From Pararcticibacter amylolyticus (GTDB lineage: Bacteria > Bacteroidota > Bacteroidia > Sphingobacteriales > Sphingobacteriaceae): a DNA stretch of 64,000 nucleotides. This document shows, one piece after another, positions 26,742 through 35,998 of the stretch (the first letter of the stretch is position 1; the number at the start of each line of letters is the position of its first letter). The translations under genes were made by a program, and so were the position numbers. Location of the stretch: the NCBI RefSeq assembly GCF_003130405.1, contig NZ_QEAS01000008.1, positions 45,496 through 109,495 on the forward strand. The letters are read 5' to 3'. Below the pieces are notes generated by a model. The model was not told where the DNA came from and searched no databases. It saw nothing but the letters and a program-made list of their open reading frames with translations.

Positions 26742-27083
26742 ATGACTGACGACGTATGCCACAAAAAGGAGATCATGGCTGTCCACGATGCGATGGATGT
26801 GCTGAATGGAAAATGGAAGATCTCCATTATTTCATCGATCTGCTATTATAATAAAAGAAGGTTCTCCGATATTTTGAATGATGTGAATGGCATCTCCAAC
26901 AAAATGCTGAGCAAGGAACTAAAAGAGCTGGAGGTTAACAAACTGATCGTGCGAACAGTATTAGATACTCAGCCTGTAACGGTTCATTATAACCTGACCG
27001 AATATGGTTTAACCCTGAAGGGCATCATTAACAATCTTGCAGACTGGGGAAAGAAGCACCGTAAAATGATCACCGGTAAATAA
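26742..27083 (+). CDS. HxlR family winged-helix transcriptional regulator
   Basis: The 113-residue protein is a single HxlR domain. It shows the family opening AMDVLNGKWKISIISSI, then RRFSDILNDVNGISNKMLSKELKELEVNKLIVR and the wing QPVTVHYNLTEYG. Cys8-like VCHKKE precedes the domain; HxlR proteins such as YodB and HypR sense thiol-reactive compounds through an N-terminal Cys, so a redox or quinone sensor is possible. It faces the SDR gene, whose transcription it probably controls. Confidence 0.93.
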   Translation: MTDDVCHKKEIMAVHDAMDVLNGKWKISIISSICYYNKRRFSDILNDVNGISNKMLSKELKELEVNKLIVRTVLDTQPVTVHYNLTEYGLTLKGIINNLADWGKKHRKMITGK

Positions 27084-27168
27084 GCTTCAGAACAGTGAAC
27101 GCAGCATTTTTACCTATCTTTTGTACAGCGGAATAATTGCGCTGCTTCGAATGCCTGCAGTGCTTTCG

Positions 27169-27552
27169 TTAATCGGCTTTGCGCATGTCTTCCCTGATCT
27201 TCTCGCGGTGCCGGGCACCCCATTCCCTCAGTTCGTGAAGAACGTTCTGTAAGGTGGAGCTGTATGAAGTTGCTTCGTAGATAACGGTGACCGGAGTGGT
27301 AGGATATACCTTGCGTACCACAAATCCGTTCAGCTCTAATTCTTTCAGCTCTTTTGTGAGAATTTTAGGAGTAATTCCTTCGAGCACCCGCTGCAACTCG
27401 CCGAAACGCTTCGGTGCTTCGCTTAGTGTAAAAATGAGGGGCAGCTTCCATTTACCATTCAGCACGTACAGTGCATCGCGGATATGGCCGACATGGGCGT
27501 TGCATTCCTCCCTGGTTATAACCGGCACTTCCATCTCTTGTATCTCTTTCAT
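27169..27552 (-). CDS. HxlR family winged-helix transcriptional regulator
   Basis: This HxlR protein is about 127 residues from the ATG at 27550-27552 (MKEIQEMEVPVITREEC). A longer start at 27588 would run into the repeat array and is less likely. The core shows ALYVLNGKWKLPLIFTLSEAPKRFGELQ, GITPKILTKELKELELNGFVVRK and the wing TPVTVIYEATSY. A single N-terminal Cys (EECNAHVGH) matches the redox-sensing Cys of YodB-type HxlR proteins. It is divergent from an azoreductase gene, the same pairing known for yodB/azoR1 in Bacillus, suggesting quinone- or electrophile-responsive control. Confidence 0.92.
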   Translation of the reverse strand: MKEIQEMEVPVITREECNAHVGHIRDALYVLNGKWKLPLIFTLSEAPKRFGELQRVLEGITPKILTKELKELELNGFVVRKVYPTTPVTVIYEATSYSSTLQNVLHELREWGARHREKIREDMRKAD

Positions 27553-27568
27553 ACCTGTAAAGGTATAC

Positions 27569-27612
27569 ACTATCCTCAAGGATACCACTATCCTTTGGGA
27601 AAGTCCTATCCT
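27569..27612. promoter_or_regulatory. CTATCCT repeats with 18-base period (candidate HxlR operators)
   Basis: CTATCCT occurs at 27570, 27588 and 27606, spaced exactly 18 bases apart. The first copy is part of a palindrome, TATCCT-CA-AGGATA, at 27571-27584. The array lies between the HxlR start (27552) and the azoreductase start (27689). The exact period and palindrome suggest a cooperative operator. Binding by the neighbouring HxlR protein is inferred from placement. Confidence 0.55.
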
Positions 27613-27688
27613 TCGTATAGTAACAACCGGTAGTTTTGCCTGGACTTCGTTAAGAAAGTAAACAGAAATTTAAAATCTTTAGCATAAT

Positions 27689-28294
27689 ATGAAAACGATC
27701 CTTCATTTAATTTCCAGCCCGAGGCAGGAATCTTCTCTCAGCATTCAATTGGGTAAAGCTATTGTAGCGCAGTTGCAGCAAACTTACCCCGATAGCACGG
27801 TTAACGAGGTGAACCTGATAGAGGAAAATTTTCCGCACCTGGATGCACCTCATCTTCAATCGTTCTTTACGCCGCGTGAAAACCTGACACCGGCCGACCA
27901 GGAAGCGATCCGCTACTCGGAACGGGCTATCGGTCAGCTGATGGAAGCCGACTTCATCGTTGTCGGCGCCCCGTTATATAACTTCAGCATCCATTCTGCA
28001 CTCAAAGCGTGGATCGACCACATCGCCCGCGCGGGTGTCACCTTCCGCTATAGCGAACAGGGGCCGGAAGGACTGGTGAAGGGAAAAAAGGTCTATATCG
28101 CAATGTCTTCGGGCGGGGTGTATTCTGAAGGTCCGTACCAGCCTTACGACTTTGTAGTTCCCTACCTGAAAGCGGTATTGGGTTTTCTGGGTATGACTGA
28201 TATAACGGTTTACCGCGCTGAAGGTGCCAATATTCCGGGTCTTAAAGAGCATGCGCTTGAAAAGGCAATCGGGGAGATCTCGATTGACGCGTAA
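27689..28294 (+). CDS. azoR: FMN-dependent NADH-azoreductase
   Basis: This 201-residue flavodoxin-fold enzyme reduces azo compounds and quinones with NADH and FMN. Markers are the N-terminal phosphate-binding SSPRQESSLSIQLG, the FMN-contacting GAPLYNFSIHSALKAWIDH, and SSGGVYSEGP. RAGVTFRYSEQGPEGLVKGKKV is also family-typical. The length matches E. coli AzoR (201 aa). It is divergent from an HxlR regulator with a repeat array between them, so induction by quinones or other electrophiles is likely. No downstream partner is seen. Confidence 0.95.
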   Translation: MKTILHLISSPRQESSLSIQLGKAIVAQLQQTYPDSTVNEVNLIEENFPHLDAPHLQSFFTPRENLTPADQEAIRYSERAIGQLMEADFIVVGAPLYNFSIHSALKAWIDHIARAGVTFRYSEQGPEGLVKGKKVYIAMSSGGVYSEGPYQPYDFVVPYLKAVLGFLGMTDITVYRAEGANIPGLKEHALEKAIGEISIDA

Positions 28295-28745
28295 AGTAAG
28301 AGGTATTCTTTCCGCGTATCTTGTAACCGGGATGCGCGGAAAGGAATAGCTTCACCAAAACTCCGGCCAACGGAGAAAAAGGCTTCGTCTTATCTTATCC
28401 TGCAAGCAATTTTCTTCAGCCGGTATCCTCAGCTTTACCGGTAATTTCCGGACAAAATAATTCCAACCTTTTTAATGGGCTGAGAACCTGTAAGATTCTG
28501 ACGTGCAAGTTTGAAAAGGTCTTTGACGCCCGTCTTTCTGCATGAGATTGCCCGGTCTCACATTTCAGATTCAAACTTATTGAGTGTTGTTTGTTTGTAA
28601 TACACCGACTGTTCACTTTCGGGCAATTATTCTGGTGTTTATAGGATAATCAGTTAATTATTAGGGTCTTTTTAAAATGGCATAGGCTTGGTAAGCTCTC
28701 TATGCAAAATCATTCATTTTACCCGCGATCCAAACAGAATATACT
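28295..28745. other. 451-base gap; one hairpin after azoR
   Basis: The gap between azoR and the permease gene has no coding ORF that I believe. An imperfect hairpin at 28304-28345 (ATTC-TTTCCGCG with CGCGGAAAGGAAT, one bulge, 18-base loop) follows the azoR stop and may act as its terminator, though no U-tract follows. The remaining 400 bases hold no clear promoter. Confidence 0.4.
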
Positions 28746-31178
28746 ATGGTGTTGAATTACTTCAAAAGCAGCCTGAGGTACCTTTACCGGAATAAAATGT
28801 TTACAGCGCTCAATATCCTTGGCTTAAGTATAGGACTGAGTGCGTGTATCGTCATATCGGGGGTAGTTTATTATGAATTCAGTTTTGACAGGAAGCTTCC
28901 CGACCGGGAGAACATCTATCGTGTTGTTTCGGATTTTGTCTATGAGGGCAGAGAGTCGCTGAACGGCGGTGTTACAAAGCCTCTACCTGAAGCTATAAGA
29001 GCACAGGTGGCAGGGATTAAGAGGGTTGTTCCTGTTTTCGTACAACATCTGAACACTGCTGAGGTGTCCGGTGGAGATCAGACAAAAAAAATTGAAGAAC
29101 CGGAAGATATTGTGAGCACTGACAATACGTATTTTTCGATGGTGCCTTATCACTGGATTGCAGGGAACAGCCGGGCAGCTCTTTCGAAACCTGATGCCGT
29201 AGTGCTCACTCAGAGCCGTGCGAAGGAATATTTTCCCGGTGTTGACCTTCTCAGCCTGATAGGAAAGACCATCCTATACAATGATACATTAAAGAAGGAG
29301 GTCTCCGGAGTGGTAAAAGATCTGGAGGGGCCTACTTCTTTTACGGGCAAGGAGTTTTTTGCAATACCGCTTAAAACCTATTCTGCTACGGAATGGGCTA
29401 CGACCAATGGGGATAACAAACTCTACATCCAATTAAATCCGCATACAGATCGCGGAATAGTTTCCGACCGGATCAACCGGATATTGAAGAACAAGTGGAA
29501 TGTTTTTAAAGACGAGCCCTTCTGGAGAACTACAAAAGTAAGCAACAGGCTTATCGCTTTTGATGACCTGCATTTTACTCCTGATATCAGTGAAGGAGTA
29601 CACAAAGCCAGCAGGGAGGTAATGTACGGATTGATACTAATAGGTGTTTTCCTGTTGCTGCTGGCTTCTATCAATTACATTAATCTGAGCACTGCTCAGA
29701 TATGGCAGCGAACAAGGGAGTTCGGGGTTAGAAAGACGCTGGGAAGCGGAAGGCTCCGTCTGATTGGGCATGTGTTAACAGAGACTTTCTTAATTACGCT
29801 GCTTGCTCTCTGTTTATCGTTCCTGTTTTCGAAACTGATTTTTTTCGCCCTGAAGAACATTATCCCGGAGGGAGCGGAACAATACCTGGATCCCGGAAGC
29901 ATTTCCCTGTTTATCGCAGCTGTCTTAATTCTAGTTCCGCTGATTGCCGGAAGCTATCCTGCATACCTCATCACCAGGGTTAATCCATTGAGGATCATCC
30001 GCAACCATATGCTACTTCCCCGCAGCAGCAGTCTTGGGCTGCGGAAGGGCCTTATAATCTTCCAGTTTTGCGTGGCCCAGATCTTTATAGTCTGCACCTT
30101 TATCGCTGCCTCGCAAATCCGTTACCTGATGAAGAAAGACCCCGGGTTTAACAGGGAGGCCGTATTACTGGTTGAAGTTCCGTGGAAATTACGCTGGAAG
30201 GAACAGTATAAGAGCAAGCAATTTTCCCTGATTAATGAGTTGAGAAACGTGCAAGGCATTACGGATGTATCCCTGGGAGATCCGCCGCTGACAGACGGAT
30301 ACTCGAGTTCTCTGTTCTCTTACACGGATAGCCGGGGAAAGAAAGCTGAGGGGCAATTGTACAGAAAGGTGGCCGATACCAGCTATCTTAACCTATACAA
30401 GATACAGCTGATTGCGGGCAGAAACCTGATTCCTGCTGATACGGCGAAAGAAATGCTCATCAACGAGACTGCGGTAAAGCATTTTGGATTTAAATCGGCG
30501 GAAGATGCTGTTGGGAAAATGCTGGACGATGGCGGAAAGAAGCTGACGATTGCAGGTGTGGTGAAAGACTTCCACTCCCAGTCTTTCTATAACAACATCG
30601 TTCCTGTTTCTATTTTGATGGAAAAACAGGATCTGGCAACATTTAATATCAAACTCAGCACAGAAGAAACAGGCAACTGGCAAACAACCATTGAGTCGAT
30701 CCGGAAAAAGTGGTCGCAATTTTATCCCTCTCATTATTTTGATTACAAGTTCTACGATCAGCACCTGGAAAGTATCTATAAGCAGGAAAGAAATATTTCA
30801 TTGCTTATAAATCTTGCCTGTATTATATCTGTGGTGATTAGTTGCCTTGGTTTGTTTGGATTAGCTGCTCTCACCGCTTTTCAACGGACCAAGGAGATAG
30901 GTATCAGAAAAGTAATGGGAGCTACAACCATCGAAGTGGTACAAATGCTGTCGAAGGACTTTATGAAGCTCGTCCTGATAGCGATTGCTTTGGGATCACC
31001 GGTCGCCTGGTATGTCACGAATAAATGGCTTGAAGGATTTGCCTACCGTGTTCCTGTTCAGTTGTGGGTGTTCTGTGCAGCAGCGGCTACGGCAATAACG
31101 ATCGCTTCACTTACCGTGAGTTCGCAGGCAATAAGAGCTGCAAGAGCCCGGCCGGTAGATAGTTTAAGGAATGAGTAA
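28746..31178 (+). CDS. MacB/FtsX-type ABC transporter permease
   Basis: The 810-residue membrane protein has two MacB-type halves. Each combines an N-terminal MacB_PCD periplasmic region with FtsX-like helices. The first half begins YFKSSLRYLYRNKMFTALNILGLSIGLSACIVISGVVYYEFSFD; FtsX helices (LLLLASINYINLSTAQIWQRTREFGVRKTLG) follow. The second FtsX block is IGIRKVMGATTIEVVQMLSKDF. This layout is common in Bacteroidota, where such permeases pair with separately encoded ATPases for efflux or lipoprotein-type transport. No ATPase gene is adjacent, so its partner is elsewhere. A weak AT-rich palindrome with a T-run follows the stop. Confidence 0.9.
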   Translation: MVLNYFKSSLRYLYRNKMFTALNILGLSIGLSACIVISGVVYYEFSFDRKLPDRENIYRVVSDFVYEGRESLNGGVTKPLPEAIRAQVAGIKRVVPVFVQHLNTAEVSGGDQTKKIEEPEDIVSTDNTYFSMVPYHWIAGNSRAALSKPDAVVLTQSRAKEYFPGVDLLSLIGKTILYNDTLKKEVSGVVKDLEGPTSFTGKEFFAIPLKTYSATEWATTNGDNKLYIQLNPHTDRGIVSDRINRILKNKWNVFKDEPFWRTTKVSNRLIAFDDLHFTPDISEGVHKASREVMYGLILIGVFLLLLASINYINLSTAQIWQRTREFGVRKTLGSGRLRLIGHVLTETFLITLLALCLSFLFSKLIFFALKNIIPEGAEQYLDPGSISLFIAAVLILVPLIAGSYPAYLITRVNPLRIIRNHMLLPRSSSLGLRKGLIIFQFCVAQIFIVCTFIAASQIRYLMKKDPGFNREAVLLVEVPWKLRWKEQYKSKQFSLINELRNVQGITDVSLGDPPLTDGYSSSLFSYTDSRGKKAEGQLYRKVADTSYLNLYKIQLIAGRNLIPADTAKEMLINETAVKHFGFKSAEDAVGKMLDDGGKKLTIAGVVKDFHSQSFYNNIVPVSILMEKQDLATFNIKLSTEETGNWQTTIESIRKKWSQFYPSHYFDYKFYDQHLESIYKQERNISLLINLACIISVVISCLGLFGLAALTAFQRTKEIGIRKVMGATTIEVVQMLSKDFMKLVLIAIALGSPVAWYVTNKWLEGFAYRVPVQLWVFCAAAATAITIASLTVSSQAIRAARARPVDSLRNE

Positions 31179-31191
31179 ATTAGCTGGTACT

Positions 31192-31211
31192 CTTTATATA
31201 TAAAGTTTTTT
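31192..31211 (+). terminator. Weak AT-rich terminator-like palindrome
   Basis: CTTTATATATAAAG is a perfect palindrome and is followed by six T. It lies 13 bases past the permease stop. The stem is AT-only apart from its ends, so strength is doubtful. Confidence 0.4.
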
Positions 31212-31233
31212 CTTTTGAAGCGGAGTATTATTG

Positions 31234-31258
31234 TATACTTGTAGAATAGTATAGAACA
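31234..31258 (+). promoter_or_regulatory. Promoter/operator of the GH-GntR-symporter unit
   Basis: TATACTTG at 31234-31241 resembles the Bacteroidota -7 element (TAnnTTTG, one mismatch). It runs into four pentamers TTGTA-GAATA-GTATA-GAACA (31239-31258), two bases before the ATG of the GH gene. TATACT and AGTATA form an inverted repeat. The same 25-base block, with the two middle pentamers swapped, precedes the susC operon at 36100-36124. The GntR protein encoded two genes into the unit is the likely binder. Confidence 0.55.
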
Positions 31259-31260
31259 AT

Positions 31261-33306
31261 ATGACCATTTATAAACTCTGCCATAGGGTTCTTTTCATAT
31301 TTTTTATTCTTTCCTTTGAATTGGGGGGTGATTGTTACGCTGCAACAAATCCGATAGAAATCTCTTACGGCAGGAACGGCATGATCAAATACGATCTTAA
31401 TAAGGGGAAATTCGATGTTTATGTAAACGGAAAGGTGATATTTTACGACGCTTATGCGCGGGCAAAAAGCAACGGCCAGTTATTAACCGCTCAAAGCTAT
31501 CAAACACATAGCTATTCTAAAAAGACGCTGAACGACTCATTTGGAAAAGGGATTAAGTACATAGTGGAATACCGCTCTGCCGGACTTCCAACTCTAAAGC
31601 ATACCATCTATACTTATCCTGCCAGAGACCATTTTTTTGTAGAGATCACGTTGAATGGAAAGAGCCTGAAATCGAACTATCTCGCTCCCTTTATTGCCAG
31701 TTTCAGGGATATAACGAATGAGTCCCGCAAACGCTCGCTTTTTGTTCCTTTTGATAACGATGCCTGGATCAGGTATGACGCGAAAGAATTAAACGAAGGG
31801 ACGGAATGCACAAGTTCGGAGGTCGGTTTAGTTTATGATGAAGTTTCTGACAGAGCCCTGGTGGCAGGCTCCGTCGAGCATTCTGTCTGGAAGTCTGGCG
31901 TGAGAACAAAAGCTTTGCGTGCCGGAAATGAATTAGAAGCATTTTCCGGGTACACAGATAAGGATGTGACGCGCGATCAGCGCTTTCACGGATTTATTGA
32001 AAATGATGAGGTCAGGTCTGCAAAGTTTTTAGTCGGATATTTTGACGACTGGCGTTCTGGACTGGAAGAGTATGGAAAAGCCAGCAGGCAAGCTGAAAAG
32101 CCTTATGTTTTTAATTGGAATAAGGCGACGCCTGTTGGATGGAATAGTTGGGGAGTATTACAGGCTAACATTAATTATTCGAATGCTTCCCGGGTAGTTG
32201 ATTTTTTTGCTGATAGTTTAAGAAACTTCAGAAGCGGGAATGATGTCTATGTTGATCTTGATTCTTATTGGGATAAGATGATCAAAGGAGGTTTGGAGGG
32301 CGATTATTCTGAGCTTAAAAGCTTTGCCGCTTATTGTTTGAGCAGGGGGGTACAACCTGGAGTTTACTGGGCTCCTTTTACTGATTGGGGATTTAAATCA
32401 GGGGCGGAAAGACGGGTGGAAGGGAGCTCTTACACCTATGGCGATTTGTGGACTAAGGTAAACGGTGGATATCATGACTTTGACGGAGCACGTGCGTTAG
32501 ATCCAACTCATCCCGGAACAAAGGAGCGGATAAAATTGGTGATTGGAAAGTTAAAGGACTGTGGCTTTAAAATGATTAAAATCGATTTCCTGGGACATGG
32601 GGCGATTGAAGCAGATTCCTTCTACGACAAGAATATTAAAACAGGAATGCAGGCCTATAAAGCAGGGATGGAGTTCTTATTAAAGCAACTGGATAATCAG
32701 ATGCTTGTCTATGCCGCTATCTCGCCCAGCATGGCTACAGGGCGTTATGTCCACGTTCGTCGTATTGCCTGCGATGCTTTTAAAAGTATCGGTGACACTG
32801 AATATACGCTTAACAGCGTAACATATGGATGGTGGCAAACATACCTGTACAATTACCTGGATGCCGACCATGTGGTTCTGGCAAACGAAAGCTATGGCGA
32901 GAATAAGGCCAGGACATTGTCTTCCGTTATTACAGGTACTTTGATAACAGGCGATGATTTTTCGACCACGGGTAATTGGACAGTGCGGGCAAAGGAACTG
33001 TTCCAGAAAGGGGAGTTGCTTAAGCTGGTAGCCGATGGAAAAGCTTTCCGGCCGTTGCAGGGTGGCAGCGGTAAATCAGCAGGCGCGATGTTCTGGAAAA
33101 AGATAGATGGATTCTGTTATCTTGCGGTTTTCAATTACGGAGATTTGGAAAAGGTGTTCAATCCGGACCTGGCCAAAGCTGGCATTTTGCCGCAACGCGT
33201 TTTTGTTACTACAGATGTATTTTCCGGAAAGCAATATCATATCGGGAAAAGAAAGCAGATGATAGTCCCCGCAAGAGATGTCGTTTTGCTGAAGTTTAAG
33301 CTGTGA
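31261..33306 (+). CDS. Clan GH-D glycoside hydrolase, alpha-galactosidase-like
   Basis: This 681-residue exported protein has a signal peptide ending near YA|ATNPIEISYG. An N-terminal beta-sandwich (about 30-280) precedes a TIM barrel starting TPVGWNSWGVLQANINY. KMIKIDFLGHG places the likely nucleophile at Asp442, the K-x-D-F pattern of clan GH-D alpha-galactosidases (GH27/GH36). The acid/base candidate is the Asp in RIACDAFKSIGDTEYTL. A C-terminal beta domain ends the chain. It is not close to textbook GH27 or GH36, so the exact family and specificity are uncertain. It leads a small operon with a GntR regulator and a sugar symporter, in keeping with release and uptake of a monosaccharide. 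Confidence 0.8.
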   Translation: MTIYKLCHRVLFIFFILSFELGGDCYAATNPIEISYGRNGMIKYDLNKGKFDVYVNGKVIFYDAYARAKSNGQLLTAQSYQTHSYSKKTLNDSFGKGIKYIVEYRSAGLPTLKHTIYTYPARDHFFVEITLNGKSLKSNYLAPFIASFRDITNESRKRSLFVPFDNDAWIRYDAKELNEGTECTSSEVGLVYDEVSDRALVAGSVEHSVWKSGVRTKALRAGNELEAFSGYTDKDVTRDQRFHGFIENDEVRSAKFLVGYFDDWRSGLEEYGKASRQAEKPYVFNWNKATPVGWNSWGVLQANINYSNASRVVDFFADSLRNFRSGNDVYVDLDSYWDKMIKGGLEGDYSELKSFAAYCLSRGVQPGVYWAPFTDWGFKSGAERRVEGSSYTYGDLWTKVNGGYHDFDGARALDPTHPGTKERIKLVIGKLKDCGFKMIKIDFLGHGAIEADSFYDKNIKTGMQAYKAGMEFLLKQLDNQMLVYAAISPSMATGRYVHVRRIACDAFKSIGDTEYTLNSVTYGWWQTYLYNYLDADHVVLANESYGENKARTLSSVITGTLITGDDFSTTGNWTVRAKELFQKGELLKLVADGKAFRPLQGGSGKSAGAMFWKKIDGFCYLAVFNYGDLEKVFNPDLAKAGILPQRVFVTTDVFSGKQYHIGKRKQMIVPARDVVLLKFKL

Positions 33307-33377
33307 AAGCGAATGACATAAGTAAGTGATCTGCGGTACCGGCAGATTTGGTTTCAATTAAAGAGTATAGAATTTTG

Positions 33378-34397
33378 ATGAACAGTGAACTGTTTAATGA
33401 GATAAGAGCGTTAGAGGATGTAAACTCCTTTTCAAAACATGAAAAGCTGGTGCAGGGTATCATAAATGCCATTGACCAGAAAATTATATCGCGGGGCGAT
33501 ATGCTGCCCTCCGTAAATCAGATGATCCGGGAGCTCACTTATGCAAGGGAGACGATTGTTAAAGCGTACAAGGAGCTGATAAACAGAGGTATTGTAGAAT
33601 CTAAGAACCGCAGGGGGTATTTTGTGTCCACAGAGGATACAGAACAGCATCTTAAAGTTTGCCTGCTGCTGTTTGCGTTTGACACCTTTCAGGAAACCTT
33701 TTACCAGAGTTTCCGGAATAACCTTGGAGAGAATGTTCACCTCGATATTTTCTTTCATCATAATAATCCCCAGATTTTCGAGACAATTGTAAGGGATGTT
33801 AAAGGCAAATACGGAATGTATGTGATAGCACCGATTCCGCAGCCCCAATCTGTGCATCTGCTCGAAGAGCTTCCGATGAACAAGTTCCTGATGGTTGACC
33901 GCTACCTGCAGTTAAAGGATGAACATTCTTACATCGTGCAGGAATTCGAGGAATCTTCATATGAAGCATTCGCCGCTTTAGCCCCGAGGATAAAGGAATT
34001 TAAGGAGTTTGTTTTTTTATTCAAACCCTCTTCAGCAGAGCCTGATGAGGTACTTAAATCCTATAAGAAGTTCATTAAAGATTTCAATATCAACGGAACC
34101 CTGAAGAACAAATACGAGCCCGGGAGTATCGAACCGGGAAAAGTCTATTTTACCATTCACAATCTTGAGCTGTGGCAGATGCTGAAGGATACAAAAAACA
34201 AGGGAATGACCCTTGGAAAAGATCTCGGAATTCTCTCGCACAATGATGATTATGTAAAGGAGATCATTTTTGATGGTATCACAACCTTTTCGATCGACTT
34301 CGCTAACATGGGTAAAATGGCAGCGGAATTTGTACTGAGCAAGAAACCGGTGAAGCTGGTTATGAAAAATGAGTTAATCAGAAGAAACTCTTTGTAG
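33378..34397 (+). CDS. GntR-type regulator with LacI-like sugar-binding domain
   Basis: The protein is about 339 residues from ATG 33378 (MNSELFNEIRALEDV); a TTG at 33348 is a poorer choice. The GntR winged helix is at about 25-95 (KLVQGIINAIDQKIISRGDMLPSVNQMIRELTYARETIVKAYKELINRGIVESKNRRGYFV). The rest is a periplasmic-binding-like effector fold as in LacI/GalR proteins (NLGENVHLDIFFHHNN; ILSHNDDYVKEIIFDGITTFSIDFANMG). This hybrid class occurs in Bacteroidota as a sugar-responsive repressor or activator. A half-site AGTATAGAAT lies at 33364-33373, just before its start, which could give autoregulation. It overlaps the symporter gene by one base and probably governs the whole PUL. Confidence 0.9.
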   Translation: MNSELFNEIRALEDVNSFSKHEKLVQGIINAIDQKIISRGDMLPSVNQMIRELTYARETIVKAYKELINRGIVESKNRRGYFVSTEDTEQHLKVCLLLFAFDTFQETFYQSFRNNLGENVHLDIFFHHNNPQIFETIVRDVKGKYGMYVIAPIPQPQSVHLLEELPMNKFLMVDRYLQLKDEHSYIVQEFEESSYEAFAALAPRIKEFKEFVFLFKPSSAEPDEVLKSYKKFIKDFNINGTLKNKYEPGSIEPGKVYFTIHNLELWQMLKDTKNKGMTLGKDLGILSHNDDYVKEIIFDGITTFSIDFANMGKMAAEFVLSKKPVKLVMKNELIRRNSL

Positions 34398-35998
34398 TGA
34401 ACTTAACGGCAGTTTCGAGCTTTCTGCTATTTATGTTCCTGGTGGCTTTTATCTCCTTTATAAAGTCGTCGCGGAGCCGCAAAGCTACTACCACAGATTT
34501 CTTTTTTGCTAACCGGACCAACGGATACCTTGTTATTGGTTCTTCTCTTTTCTTCAGTAATATCAGTTCGAACCAATTTATCGGGGAGAATGAGTCGGTA
34601 TATATCAATAACATGTCTGTAATAGGATGGGGCGCAACTTCAGTATTTGCGATGTTAATTGTATCTGAATATTTTATTCCGATCTATCTTAAATCAGGGA
34701 TCATGACAACTCCCGACTTCCTGGAAAAACGGTATGATAAGAGTACGAAGGTTCTGGTTTCAGTCGTGTTCTTATTTAGCTATATCATTAATCTGCTGCC
34801 CGCTGTATTGTACGGGGGGGCAATAGCATTCAGCAGTATGTTCAATGTCCCTGCTTTTTTAGGAATCAGCTATTGGGAAAGTATCTGGCTTCTTGTTTTT
34901 ATCGTGGGGATCATAGGAAGTTTGTACTCTATCATCGGAGGGTTTAAGGCGATTACCATATCTGATACGGTATTGAGCACCTGTATGTTTATTCTTGCGC
35001 TGATCATACCTTATTACGGATTGAGGTATTTGGGGGATGGAAGCATCCATTTAGGTTTAGAAACCCTGTTGTCATCGAAAAAGACCCATCTCAATGCTAT
35101 CGGTTCTGAAACAGATGCCGTGCCTTTCTCAACTATCTTCACAGGGATGTTAATCGTCAATCTATATTACTGGGGAATGGAACAGTATATAGTTCAACAA
35201 GCGATTGCCGGTAAAAGCCTGAAGGATAGCCAGAAGGGGATAGCTTTAGCTTGCCTGGCCAAGCTTCTTTGCCCTCTTCTGATCAATATTCCGGGTTTAA
35301 TAGCCGTGCATATGTATCCTTCTTTAACCAATACAGCCGAGGTGTTCCCATTATTGGTAAAAGATGTTTTACCTGCATTTCTTGTAGGGCTGACAGCCTC
35401 TGTGTTGTTAGGGGCAGCGATCACTACTTACAATGCCGGATTAAACAGCAGCAGTACCCTGTTTGTACTCAACTTATATAAACCATACCTGCAGAAAAAA
35501 ACGAACGGAGAGGTCTCTGAAAGAAGGTTGCTCAGAGCCGGGAAGCTGTTTCAGATTTGCATATCCCTGTTTGCCATGTTGTTTGCTCCTTTCATCATCT
35601 TCTCTCAGAACGGTTTCTATAACTACCTTCAAAAGGTAGGGAGTATTTTCACCATACCTATATTCACGATAATATTTATCGGATTCATCACCCGCCGGGT
35701 GCCTGCAATTGCCGCCAAGGTGGGAATGATTTTCTTTATTACCTGTTATGTATTAAGTCAGTTCATCTTTCCGGTTAAGCTGCATTTTCTCCATGTTCTT
35801 GCGATTATTTTTGTAATAACTGCTTTATTGATGATAGCCATAGGTTCAGCAGCACCAATGAAGACCCCTTATACACTTAAACTTGATAATAAAGTAGATA
35901 TAATACCCTGGAAAAACCGTCATTACTACAGTTTCATTTTGCTGATCTTAATGGTGCTCATTTATGTAATATTCTCTCCCGCCGTTCTGGCGAAGTAG
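34397..35998 (+). CDS. Sodium/solute symporter (SSS family), likely sugar importer
   Basis: This 533-residue inner-membrane protein has around 14 hydrophobic segments and the SSS fold. DFFFANRTNGYLVIGSSLFFSNISSNQFIGENESVYI is the helix-1 region. YSIIGGFKAITISDTV and the later NLYYWGMEQYIVQQAIAGKSLKDSQKG match the sugar-transporting SLC5 group (vSGLT-like). It starts with GTG, sharing one base with the regulator stop, so the two are translationally coupled. It most likely imports the monosaccharide released by the PUL hydrolases. The sugar cannot be named from sequence. Confidence 0.92.
   Translation: MNLTAVSSFLLFMFLVAFISFIKSSRSRKATTTDFFFANRTNGYLVIGSSLFFSNISSNQFIGENESVYINNMSVIGWGATSVFAMLIVSEYFIPIYLKSGIMTTPDFLEKRYDKSTKVLVSVVFLFSYIINLLPAVLYGGAIAFSSMFNVPAFLGISYWESIWLLVFIVGIIGSLYSIIGGFKAITISDTVLSTCMFILALIIPYYGLRYLGDGSIHLGLETLLSSKKTHLNAIGSETDAVPFSTIFTGMLIVNLYYWGMEQYIVQQAIAGKSLKDSQKGIALACLAKLLCPLLINIPGLIAVHMYPSLTNTAEVFPLLVKDVLPAFLVGLTASVLLGAAITTYNAGLNSSSTLFVLNLYKPYLQKKTNGEVSERRLLRAGKLFQICISLFAMLFAPFIIFSQNGFYNYLQKVGSIFTIPIFTIIFIGFITRRVPAIAAKVGMIFFITCYVLSQFIFPVKLHFLHVLAIIFVITALLMIAIGSAAPMKTPYTLKLDNKVDIIPWKNRHYYSFILLILMVLIYVIFSPAVLAK

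Noticed and set aside
28678-28691. A sigma-54-like promoter (TGGCAT...TTGG) before the MacB-type permease
   Set aside because: The spacing is one base short and GC at the -12 position is replaced by GG.
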